A DNA stretch of 41,891 nt from a virus. The stretch spans positions 1-41,891 of IMG/VR virus record IMGVR_UViG_3300043358_000013. One strand, given 5' to 3'. Every line of letters starts with the position of its first letter. Position 1 is the first letter of the stretch. Below, in pieces: positions 1 through 6,910 of the stretch. The position numbers and the translations under genes are program-made. The notes beneath the pieces are model-generated. The model saw nothing but the letters and a program-made list of their open reading frames with translations, made no database searches and had not been told where the DNA came from.

Positions 1-178
1 CGCCGACCACATTACCCTCAAGAGTGACCGCGAGTGCTTCGTTACGGCGAGGACATCCCGCCCCGAGACCCCCGAGGCGATGGCCGGCTTGCACAGTGCC
101 AACATACTCTTGGTCGCGGACGAAGCGTCAGGAATCGACGAGAAGGTCTACGAGGCCGCATCGGGCAGCATGAGCAGT
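1..178. repeat. Terminal redundancy of the contig (left copy)
   Basis: Bases 1-178 align without gaps to 41714-41891. Positions 1-126 are identical. Twelve mismatches follow, at 127, 130, 133, 157, 160-163, 167-169 and 175. All are synonymous in the terminase frame and include two TCN/AGY serine swaps. The match supports a circular or circularly permuted genome of about 41,713 bp. The mismatches suggest that the two ends come from related but different strains. Confidence 0.9.
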
Positions 179-1063
179 TCTGGTGCGATCACGCTGCTGA
201 TCGGTAACCCCACGCGCGACTCGGGCTTCTTCTGGCGCACCCACACGCTCGAGCGCGACCGCTGGCGCTGCATGACGGTGTCCAGTGCCGAGAGCACGCG
301 GGTCGATCCGGCTTACGTGGCTGAGATGAGCCAAAGATACGGCCCCGAGAGCAACGCGTTCCGGGTCCGGGTGCTGGGCCAGTTCCCCGCCGGCAGCGAT
401 GATACATTCATCCCCGGCGAGCTTGTAGATACAGCAATGAACCGGGACACAGTGCTCGATACCGGTGCGCCGATTCTTTGGGGGTTAGACTGCGCGCGCT
501 TCGGCGCCGACGCATCGGTGTTGATCAAGCGTCAGGGCGCGTGCGTCACCGAGCCGCCGCGCCGTTGGCGCAACATCGATTTGATGGTCCTGGCCGGCGC
601 GGTCAAGCACGAGTTCGATTTGGCGCAGGCCTCACGGCCATCGCTGATCGCGATTGACTCAATCGGCATTGGCGCTGGTGTGGTGGACCGCCTGCAAGAG
701 CAGGGCCTGCCGGTGCTGGGCGTCAACGTCGCTGAGTCACCGGCCAATGCAAATAATTATATGCGCTTGCGTGATGAACTTTGGGCCAGGATGCGCGAGT
801 GGCTCGCCACCCGTACCGTGCGCCTGCCCAGAGACGATCAGATGCGCGACGATCTGGTGAGCGCCAGATATACATTCTCATCCACGGGCAAGCTGCAAAT
901 TGAATCGAAGGAGAGTATGAGGCGCAGAGGCCTGCCCAGCTGCGACAGTGCCGACGCGCTAATGTTAACCTTGGCGCAACAGGGGCTCATGGTCACATCG
1001 GCGAACCAGAGTTGGTTATATGATAGCGCTCCCGTAATGGGCAGCATACCAGGAATGGAATGA
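2..1063 (+). CDS. terL: Terminase large subunit, C-terminal part
   Basis: This is the C-terminal 353 residues of the DNA-packaging motor. The N-terminal part is at 41289-41891, and joining them gives a protein of about 495 aa, normal for TerL. This piece repeats the Walker B region (ILLVADEA) and then carries the RNase H-like nuclease domain that cuts concatemers. Candidate metal-binding acids lie in GLDCARFGADAS, in LIAIDSIG and in the late CDSADALMLTL segment. The stop overlaps the next start (ATGA). TerL is expected to act with a small subunit at the portal. The identification rests on the ATPase motifs in the other fragment plus this acid pattern and its place just before the portal gene. 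It is partial only because the window cuts a circular sequence. Confidence 0.93.
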   Translation, partial: ADHITLKSDRECFVTARTSRPETPEAMAGLHSANILLVADEASGIDEKVYEAASGSMSSSGAITLLIGNPTRDSGFFWRTHTLERDRWRCMTVSSAESTRVDPAYVAEMSQRYGPESNAFRVRVLGQFPAGSDDTFIPGELVDTAMNRDTVLDTGAPILWGLDCARFGADASVLIKRQGACVTEPPRRWRNIDLMVLAGAVKHEFDLAQASRPSLIAIDSIGIGAGVVDRLQEQGLPVLGVNVAESPANANNYMRLRDELWARMREWLATRTVRLPRDDQMRDDLVSARYTFSSTGKLQIESKESMRRRGLPSCDSADALMLTLAQQGLMVTSANQSWLYDSAPVMGSIPGME

Positions 1064-1530
1064 TGCAGAGCACCGTAGAGCAGCGCTTCTGGAAATACGT
1101 TTCGCCCGAGCCAAACAGCGGGTGTTGGTTGTGGGATGGTGCCGCAACCCAGCAGGGCTACGGCATGCTGAACATGAACGGGCCGAGACGACTTGCTTCC
1201 CACATCTCGTTAGAGATGGATGGTAGGCCAAGGCCACACGATCGCTCATTTGCTTGCCATCACTGCGATATGCCCAACTGCGTGAACCCCGATCACCTCT
1301 ACTGGGGCGACTACCGGACTAATGCCGCCGACTCGATAAGGCGAGGCAGGTTTGTCCTGCCCGTATGGCGGCGCGGCGAGGAGAATAACAAGGCCAAACT
1401 GACCGCCGACCAAGTGCTGGAGATTCGGCGATCCACCACCGAGACGACGTACGAGATAGCCGACAGGTTCGGCATTTCGCAGGCGGCGGCCTGGTACATC
1501 CGCACACGCAAGACGTGGGGGCACATCTGA
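1060..1530 (+). CDS. HNH homing-type endonuclease next to terL
   Basis: A 156-aa protein of the HNH_3 type. The core CHHCDMPNCVNPDHL (about residues 66-80) holds the HH, N and H of the beta-beta-alpha metal finger and two paired cysteines. The N-terminal segment SPEPNSGCWLWDG is typical of the family. The C-terminal part (from about residue 112) looks like a small helix-turn-helix of the NUMOD type: LTADQVLEIRR followed by EIADRFGISQAAAWYIRT. Start ATG 1060 overlaps the terL stop; ATG 1063 is also possible. Expected to nick or cut DNA. It could be a free-standing homing endonuclease, or one that assists packaging as some terminase-linked HNH proteins do; position alone cannot decide. Its architecture resembles the HNH gene at 29747-30310. 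Confidence 0.9.
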   Translation: MMQSTVEQRFWKYVSPEPNSGCWLWDGAATQQGYGMLNMNGPRRLASHISLEMDGRPRPHDRSFACHHCDMPNCVNPDHLYWGDYRTNAADSIRRGRFVLPVWRRGEENNKAKLTADQVLEIRRSTTETTYEIADRFGISQAAAWYIRTRKTWGHI

Positions 1531-1865
1531 TGCAGCTGATCCACATCGAGCGGATAACCGCTACCAGCGATGACCAGCGCCTGGGCTTCCTGCTGACGGC
1601 GCGGGCCAAGGCAGCCGAGCAGGTGGTCGCCGCCAACGTGCGCGCTCAGGCGAGCAAGACCGACTTGGTCGAGCACGTGACCCGCCGCCTCCAGGCCGGC
1701 GAGGACCGGCTCAGGCTGCGCCACAGGCTGCTGGAGAGCGGCATGCCGACCAGCATCGCCGACGCCATCATGCGCGCCGCCACGGACGCCGCATGCCCCG
1801 ACCGACCTGCCGGGGTGACCGGAGGCATAAGCCAGCAGACGGACTTCCCCGAGTTCCAGAGGTAA
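1530..1865 (+). CDS. Conserved-looking small protein between terminase and portal
   Basis: A 111-aa protein that I do not recognise. ATG 1530 overlaps the preceding TGA by one base (TGATG), so it is probably translationally coupled; an in-frame ATG at 1515 is less likely because it would overlap the HNH gene. The first 70 residues are predicted mostly helical and rich in Ala, Arg and Leu (for example LTARAKAAEQVVAANVRAQ). The tail is Pro/Gly-rich. No signal peptide or membrane segment. Its place in the packaging/portal cluster suggests a head-morphogenesis role, which is inference only. Confidence 0.75.
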   Translation: MQLIHIERITATSDDQRLGFLLTARAKAAEQVVAANVRAQASKTDLVEHVTRRLQAGEDRLRLRHRLLESGMPTSIADAIMRAATDAACPDRPAGVTGGISQQTDFPEFQR

Positions 1866-1868
1866 CCC

Positions 1869-2021
1869 ATGCCCAGCAAATCCAAGTCGCAAGCACGCCT
1901 GATGCAGGCAGCGGCGCACACCAAGGGCGGCTACGCCGGGGTGCCGCAGAAGGTCGGCAAAGACTTCGCCAAGGCTGACCAGCAGAAGGGCACCAAGCGG
2001 CTGCCGGCACGCAAGAAGTGA
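1869..2021 (+). CDS. Short basic phage protein of the MPSKSKxQxRLM type
   Basis: A 50-aa, Lys/Arg/Gln/Ala-rich protein beginning MPSKSKSQARLMQAAAH and containing VGKDFAKADQQKG. Very small proteins with this opening and a following VxxxFxxAD segment are common next to terminase and portal genes of tailed phages; their function is unknown. ATG 1869 lies four bases after the previous stop, and the stop TGA (2019-2021) overlaps the next GTG start. The overlaps on the 3' side and the familiar sequence make it likely real despite its length. Confidence 0.75.
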   Translation: MPSKSKSQARLMQAAAHTKGGYAGVPQKVGKDFAKADQQKGTKRLPARKK

Positions 2022-2197
2022 GCCCGCTCGCCATCATCCTGATCGTGGTGTTGCTGATGGTGATGTTCGGCGGCTGGTGGGGCTACCGCGGCGGTCACTA
2101 CTACGCCGACAGCCCCTACTACGGGCCGGGCATCGGCATCGTCGGGCTGGTCATCCTGGTGCTGCTGGTTCTCTTACTGATGGGACGCATCGGATGA
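2018..2197 (+). CDS. Small two-helix membrane protein, DUF3309-like
   Basis: A 59-aa protein starting at GTG 2018 (MSPLAIILIVVLLMVMFGGW) and ending at 2197. Two hydrophobic segments (about residues 4-18 and 36-56) flank a Gly/Tyr/Trp-rich loop with SPYYGPG. This layout resembles the DUF3309 family of tiny bacterial membrane proteins. It overlaps the preceding stop and shares ATGA with the portal gene, so it belongs to the late operon. A membrane protein between terminase and portal is unusual. A role in lysis or host-envelope change is possible but not shown. Confidence 0.75.
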   Translation: MSPLAIILIVVLLMVMFGGWWGYRGGHYYADSPYYGPGIGIVGLVILVLLVLLLMGRIG

Positions 2198-4956
2198 GCG
2201 GCATTTTACCTCCCGGACTCGTGCCACCGCCCGGCCTGCGCCAGGGCGTTAACCCGATGGCGCCGCAGGTGGGTCAGCAGGGCATGACCCCGCCGCAGCA
2301 GGGCCTGCTGGCGCCCAACACGCAGAGCTACGGCGCCCCCCCGCTGCCACCGATCGAGGGGCTGGTGCGCCCGATGGGCCAGAGACCCACGGACCATCAG
2401 GTGATTGCGACGTTGTTGCCCAGGCGCAAAGACGAGGACATCCCGGACGACCCGACCGACGACCTGCCGCCGGAAATCCGGCCTTATGCGCTGGGCCTGC
2501 GTCCTAGCGTGCAGCCATCCTCGACCCCGTGGGTGCAGGAGGTCGTTTACGCTCGACTCGGCAAAGAGGACAGCGAGATTGCCGAGATCAACAGGTATTA
2601 TTTTGGTATCGCGCGAAACTATGACGAGGAACTGAGCAACCAGAGGGTTACGGCGTCGGAATATTACAACGGTAAGGGCTTCGGCGACGAACCGGCGTTA
2701 AAGGGTCGTTCTCAGTTGGTGATGACTGTTGTTAGGGATACGATTCGTTCGACACTCCCAAGCCTGCTGCGCGTGTTCACCGGCGTCGAGGACCCGGTGC
2801 ATTTCGAGCCGATCAGCAGCGAGATATCCGGCAACGACAAGCTGGCGACGATGCTAAGCCGCCAAGCTACCGACTACGCCCGCTGGGCGCTGTTCGTGGC
2901 CAACCCCGGCTGGTCGATCCTGCACGATGCGCTGCTCGATGCGCTCACCCGCAAAGCCGGCTGGGTGCGTTGGTCGTGGGGCAAGAAGCAGCAGATCCGC
3001 ACCGAGGTGGCCGAGGGCCTCATCCTGCCGCAACTGCAAATGCTGCTCGCCGAGCCGGGCATCGAGGCGCAACGCATCGTACGCCGACCGATGACCAGGG
3101 TCGAGCAGGAGGCGATGGCCAAGACGCCCGAAGGCCAGATGTATCTGGGCCAAGGCGGGCCAGCGGAATACTGGAGCGCCACCATCACACGCAGCGTGCA
3201 GCAGGCGTGGCCCATCGTTGAATCGGTGCCGTCCGAATGCGTGTGGGTGGTGTCCGACGCCTCGACGGTGAAGGAAGCGCGCGGTGTTTTTCACGTCAGG
3301 GACGTATCCGCCTCGGACCTGATCGAGATGGGGTTGGATGAGCACGCGGTGCTGCGTGCTGGTGGTTCAGCGCCCACGACGCAGTGGCGGCGCGAGGCGA
3401 TCGCCCGTGACAGTGCATCAGGGCACCACATGCACGGCGGGCCACCCAACGACCGCAGCATGGGCATGATCCGCTATATCGAAGGCTGGATCAGGTGCGA
3501 CGCCGACAACGACCACAAGGCGGAGCTGCTGCACACCCACAGCCTCGGCGACGACTGCCGTCTGGTGCAGTGGGAGCGCACCGACGAGATCCCCTTGTCG
3601 TGCTTCACGCCTTACCGCGAGCCGGGGCGGATCATCGGGTCGTCTGTGTCCGACATGGTGATGGACCTGCAACGCCTGCAGTCCAGGGTGATGCGCGCGA
3701 CGCTCGATAGCCTCGGGCAGGCGATGTACCCGCGGACCGTGATCACCCTCGGTCAGGTGAACATGTCCGACGTGCGCCAGACCGCGATCGGCAGCATTAT
3801 CCGCGTTGCACAGCAGGGCGCCGTGCAGGAGCTCGTGAAGCCGTTCGCCGGGGCAGCGGCGCTGCCGATCATGCAGTTGCTCGAGGGCGTGCGTGAATCA
3901 CGTACTGGCATCACCCGCGCCTCCCAGGGCCTCACCGTCGACGAACTCCAGAGCACCGCGCCGATCGCCGTGTCGCAGCAGACATCCGCCGCGCAGGACC
4001 GGCTCGACATGATGGCGCGCACCTTGGCCGAAACCGGCTTGGCGCCGCTCTATTCGGGACTCCTGCGCATGCTCGCCAAGCAGCAGGACCGGCCCAACGT
4101 CATCCGCATCCGGGGCGAGTGGATATCGATCGATCCCAGAGCGCTGGGCACGATGTGGGAAGCCGCGGTCGAGGTCGGCGGCAAGGGTATGCCGATGGAG
4201 CGCCTCGCCATGCTCGCCCAGATCGCCGGTAAGCAGGAACAGATCATCACCAACTACGGCCTGCACAACCCGCTGGTCGGCGTGCCCGAGTATCGCAACA
4301 CGCTGGCGCGCATGCTGGAGACCGCCAACATCGCCGACGTCAGCAACTACTTCAAAGAACTGCCCGACGACTGGCAGCCGCCGCCGCCCAACCAGGGGCC
4401 AACGCCGGAACAGGTGCTGGCCATGGTGCAGCAGCAGAAGACCGCCGCTGATTTGGAGACGGACAGGGCGAAAGCCCAAACGGATAGATCCAAGGCGCTG
4501 TCGGACGACGATCGCGAGCGGGATAAGGCGGCGCTGGACGCATGGGTTGAGCTTTGGAAGATCGGCGCACAGTTCGGCACGCCTGTTCCGAGCCTCGACG
4601 AGCTACGCGCGGCGATGCAGCCAGACCAGCCCAACCTTGGCCTCATCGGCGACCTGCCGCCGCCTACATCCCCGCAGCAGCCGGCAACCGGTGTGCAGGG
4701 GCCGCAGCAGCCCAAGCCGGGGCCAGCCTCGCCGCTGATGGGGATGGCGCCGGGACAGGGCGGAGGCCTGGGGGCCCAGCGTCCGCAGGCGCCGGTGGCG
4801 CCGCCGGTAGGCTCCACCCCGCCCGACACCGCTCATATGGTTCGCCAGGCGCTCGCGACCGGTAACTTACCGACGACATACGGCCAGATCGCCGATCGGG
4901 CGGTGGCCGGCAACATCGCTGGCATGGGTGGGCCATCGGTCAGGCCGGGCGCATGA
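2194..4956 (+). CDS. Portal (head-tail connector) protein
   Basis: A 920-aa protein; ATG 2194 (MSGILPPGLVPPPG) overlaps the previous stop as ATGA. The first 115 residues are Pro/Gln-rich. The central part carries the portal-like core with RSQLVMTVVRDTIRSTLPSL, then ARWALFVANPGWSILHDALLDALT, as in large podoviral (P22-like) portals that form the dodecameric ring through which DNA is packaged and ejected. Residues about 740-790 are charged and helical (DLETDRAKAQTDRSKALSDDDRE), suiting the barrel/coiled part. The last 130 residues are again Pro/Gln/Gly-rich. Length and position right after terL fit. Assignment is by pattern, not by alignment. Confidence 0.85.
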   Translation: MSGILPPGLVPPPGLRQGVNPMAPQVGQQGMTPPQQGLLAPNTQSYGAPPLPPIEGLVRPMGQRPTDHQVIATLLPRRKDEDIPDDPTDDLPPEIRPYALGLRPSVQPSSTPWVQEVVYARLGKEDSEIAEINRYYFGIARNYDEELSNQRVTASEYYNGKGFGDEPALKGRSQLVMTVVRDTIRSTLPSLLRVFTGVEDPVHFEPISSEISGNDKLATMLSRQATDYARWALFVANPGWSILHDALLDALTRKAGWVRWSWGKKQQIRTEVAEGLILPQLQMLLAEPGIEAQRIVRRPMTRVEQEAMAKTPEGQMYLGQGGPAEYWSATITRSVQQAWPIVESVPSECVWVVSDASTVKEARGVFHVRDVSASDLIEMGLDEHAVLRAGGSAPTTQWRREAIARDSASGHHMHGGPPNDRSMGMIRYIEGWIRCDADNDHKAELLHTHSLGDDCRLVQWERTDEIPLSCFTPYREPGRIIGSSVSDMVMDLQRLQSRVMRATLDSLGQAMYPRTVITLGQVNMSDVRQTAIGSIIRVAQQGAVQELVKPFAGAAALPIMQLLEGVRESRTGITRASQGLTVDELQSTAPIAVSQQTSAAQDRLDMMARTLAETGLAPLYSGLLRMLAKQQDRPNVIRIRGEWISIDPRALGTMWEAAVEVGGKGMPMERLAMLAQIAGKQEQIITNYGLHNPLVGVPEYRNTLARMLETANIADVSNYFKELPDDWQPPPPNQGPTPEQVLAMVQQQKTAADLETDRAKAQTDRSKALSDDDRERDKAALDAWVELWKIGAQFGTPVPSLDELRAAMQPDQPNLGLIGDLPPPTSPQQPATGVQGPQQPKPGPASPLMGMAPGQGGGLGAQRPQAPVAPPVGSTPPDTAHMVRQALATGNLPTTYGQIADRAVAGNIAGMGGPSVRPGA

Positions 4957-5141
4957 GCGAGCAGACCGGAACGAAAGGACCAAACCTCGCCCCTAGGTTT
5001 GGCCACCTCCCCCCGAGGTTTGGAAATCTGCCATCCGCCAGATTCCGCCAAATTCCGCCAAATTCCGCCAGAGCTCCGGGAATATCGTCGGAAATCGCGC
5101 CAAATCGCTTCAAATCGCTCGAAATCGCTCGCCATGGGTGA
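4953..5141 (+). CDS. Possible small ORF spanning a 10-bp repeat tract
   Basis: A 62-aa reading frame whose ATG overlaps the portal stop (ATGA), ending at 5141 inside the start region of the next gene. It encodes two copies of PRFG(H/N)LP followed by a basic, Pro/Asn-rich stretch, because the DNA underneath is built of 21-bp and then 10-bp repeats. The coupled start argues for translation. The repeat-driven composition argues that it may be only a passively open frame. Confidence 0.4.
   Translation: MSEQTGTKGPNLAPRFGHLPPRFGNLPSARFRQIPPNSARAPGISSEIAPNRFKSLEIARHG
5031..5130. repeat. Phased 10-bp tandem repeats downstream of portal
   Basis: One hundred bases with a strict 10-bp register. Four units end in TCCGCCA (5031-5070, for example AATTCCGCCA), then two diverged units, then four units of the type CAAATCGCTC (5091-5130). 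Just upstream, two 21-bp copies contain AGGTTTGG. The array ends four bases before the start codon of the HTH gene at 5134. The 10-bp period is close to one helical turn, as in iterons or stacked operator sites; no function is shown. Confidence 0.8.
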
Positions 5142-5343
5142 CCGCACCAAGCGCCCGATGAGCGAGACGGAGCGGGATTTGATCATAACCCTCCGAATCC
5201 AGGGCAAAACCTATCCAGAGCTCGCGGAACTGACCAAAAGACCCCTCGGAACCATCTCCAGCGTGATTTCCAAGGCCATTTTGACCCGAAAAGACCTCAG
5301 AACGCGCGAGATGGACCCGACTGTGAAGCGGAAAACACCATGA
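5134..5343 (+). CDS. Small helix-turn-helix protein
   Basis: A 69-aa basic protein; ATG 5134 follows the repeat array directly. Residues about 9-45 (SETERDLIITLRIQGKTYPE, LAELTKRPLGTISSVISK) read as a helix-turn-helix with the pattern of short sigma-region-4-like or resolvase-like DNA-binding domains. The C-terminal end is Lys/Arg-rich. The stop overlaps the next ATG. Longer upstream starts would read through the repeats and are less likely. It may bind the adjacent 10-bp repeats to regulate the late operon (inference), or be a small DNA-binding packaging component. Confidence 0.65.
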   Translation: MGDRTKRPMSETERDLIITLRIQGKTYPELAELTKRPLGTISSVISKAILTRKDLRTREMDPTVKRKTP

Positions 5344-5627
5344 ACTGGACTTTGGACCTCAATGCCGAGCCCAAAAGCATCATGGAGGCCCGTCAGGAGG
5401 CTTCCATGGCCCAAAGAGTGCTGAATGACGCGGTTTTCGTCGATTTCCTCGACCAAATGCAGCATGCAGCGTCAAATACCGCGCTTTTCGATGATAAATT
5501 GGAGGTTCGGGACGCCGCACGGGTGAAGGTGCTCACCATTGCCGAGCTTAAGGCCCGGCTTCAGGAGGCGGCACGCCGCCCGGTGCAGGACGCCGAGGAC
5601 CAGGAGCAAGCGACCGTACATGAATAG
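5340..5627 (+). CDS. Hypothetical late protein before scaffold
   Basis: A 95-aa acidic protein not recognised as a named family. It starts at ATG 5340 overlapping the previous TGA, and ends 13 bases before the scaffold ATG. The sequence is mostly helical: EARQEASMAQRVLNDAVFVD, then FLDQMQHAASNTALFDD, then LTIAELKARLQEAARR. No signal peptide or membrane segment. Small helical proteins between portal and scaffold are common in podoviruses and may take part in head assembly; this is positional inference. Confidence 0.7.
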   Translation: MNWTLDLNAEPKSIMEARQEASMAQRVLNDAVFVDFLDQMQHAASNTALFDDKLEVRDAARVKVLTIAELKARLQEAARRPVQDAEDQEQATVHE

Positions 5628-5640
5628 CTAGGGGGACCAA

Positions 5641-6738
5641 ATGAGCGAAACCACCGGCCCGGCCTCGCCAGCCGCGCCAAGCGACAGCACCAACAGCGAC
5701 TTCGCGCCCGCACCCGACACCCGGCCCGAGCTCAGCGTCAGCGATGCGGCGCGGATGCTGCGGAACCACCGCCGCGCCCAGCCAGCACCGCCGCCTGGGG
5801 ATAACTCCGGGGGTTACGGGCACAACTCAGGAGAAGCGCCACCGCCAGAACCCGCCAGACCCCGCCCAACCCCGCCAGAATCCGCCCAACCCGGCGGCAT
5901 GTCGGCGCTGGAGCGGGCGTTGGGGTTGGACTCTGGTGACGCACCTGACGCGGGCGACAGTGTTTCACGTGAAACACCCGGCAGTACGCCTGCCCAAACC
6001 CCGGCAGAAATCGAACTGGAGGGCCGGCGTTACACACAGGCCGAGTTGGCTGCCGCAGTGCGTCAGGCGCAGGACTACACGCAGAAGACGCAGCAGCTAT
6101 CCGCCCAGGCACGCCAGCTACAGGCGCAGCAGCAGGCGCTTGCCGCCGCCCTGCCGCTGATCCAGCCCGAGATTGAGGCGCTGCAACGCCGGCTGGCCGA
6201 GGCGCCACGCCCCGACCCGCAACTGCGGCAGACCGACCCGGCGGCGTACTGGGACCAGTTGGCGACCTGGCAGGACGCCCAGATCGAGCACCAGCGCGTG
6301 CTGGCGATTCAGACGCATCAAGCCCAGGCGCGCGAGGCGGCGGTGGCCCAGGCCGTCGATCAGGCGAATCACGAGCTTGCCCAGAAATACCCGTTCTGGT
6401 CAGACCCGCAGCAAAGGCGGGAGATCCAGCAGGACATCATCAGTTGGGCGCGCACGCAGGGCTACACCGATCAGGAACTGCACGGCCTGACCAGCGCAAA
6501 ATATTTAGAAACACTTTTCAAAGCCTCCCTGTATGACCGCTACCAAGCCCGCATTAAGCCCCAGGCGACGCAGCCGAGCGTCGGGCATGCGCCGCGCGGG
6601 ACCGCTCCACCGCCGCCACCTGCCGCGCGGGTCAGGGAGGCGTCCGAGGCGTTTAACGAGCGGCCTTCTGTGAATAATGCTGCTGCACTGATCGGCGCTC
6701 GTCGAGCAGGAAGACCAAACGGGCATACGCAGTGGTGA
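5641..6738 (+). CDS. Head scaffolding protein
   Basis: A 365-aa acidic protein with a good ribosome site (AGGGGG) before ATG 5641. Residues 1-115 are low complexity (Pro/Ala/Ser). Residues about 120-200 form a Gln/Ala-rich coiled coil (QTQQ, QLQAQQQALAAALP). The C-terminal part (ELAQKYPFWSDPQQRREIQQ, GLTSAKYLETLFKASLYDRY) resembles scaffold proteins of podoviruses and siphoviruses that nucleate capsid assembly and then leave the head. Position between portal and capsid fits. The gene also contains a 10-bp tandem repeat (5843-5892) and an exact parS palindrome (5961-5976), which encodes VSRET. Confidence 0.8.
   Translation: MSETTGPASPAAPSDSTNSDFAPAPDTRPELSVSDAARMLRNHRRAQPAPPPGDNSGGYGHNSGEAPPPEPARPRPTPPESAQPGGMSALERALGLDSGDAPDAGDSVSRETPGSTPAQTPAEIELEGRRYTQAELAAAVRQAQDYTQKTQQLSAQARQLQAQQQALAAALPLIQPEIEALQRRLAEAPRPDPQLRQTDPAAYWDQLATWQDAQIEHQRVLAIQTHQAQAREAAVAQAVDQANHELAQKYPFWSDPQQRREIQQDIISWARTQGYTDQELHGLTSAKYLETLFKASLYDRYQARIKPQATQPSVGHAPRGTAPPPPPAARVREASEAFNERPSVNNAAALIGARRAGRPNGHTQW
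5843..5892. repeat. Five 10-bp tandem repeats inside scaffold gene
   Basis: Five uninterrupted 10-bp units of the type CGCCAGAACC / CGCCCAACCC. They encode part of the Pro-rich linker of the scaffold protein. The period is not a multiple of three, so each unit is read in a different frame from the previous one. The units resemble the GCC-rich pentamers at 32.0-32.7 kb. Confidence 0.8.
5961..5976. promoter_or_regulatory. Exact chromosomal-type parS site (copy 1)
   Basis: TGTTTCACGTGAAACA, the perfect 16-bp palindrome that is the consensus loading site for bacterial chromosomal ParB (Spo0J family). It is extended to an 18-bp palindrome by the flanking G and C, and preceded by CA exactly as in copy 2 at 40401-40416. 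It lies inside the scaffold gene and is read as VSRET. No parA or parB is present in the window, so a host ParB would have to be the ligand (inference). Confidence 0.9.
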
Positions 6739-6910
6739 CCGAGGATTCCCCGGCCACCACCCGTTACTGCCCCGCCAAGGCGTGCCGCGCCAAACCGCGA
6801 CGCGCCGCGCGCTGCCATGCCACGTCTATGTTGCCCTAATGCATCTTTATCCGCAATGGACACACGCAGTGGTAACGCGCCACACTGGCAACATTATCAG
6901 GGGGGCTCAC

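Noticed and set aside
838-1203. Leftward frames over terL and the first HNH gene
   Set aside because: Shadows of well-supported rightward genes.
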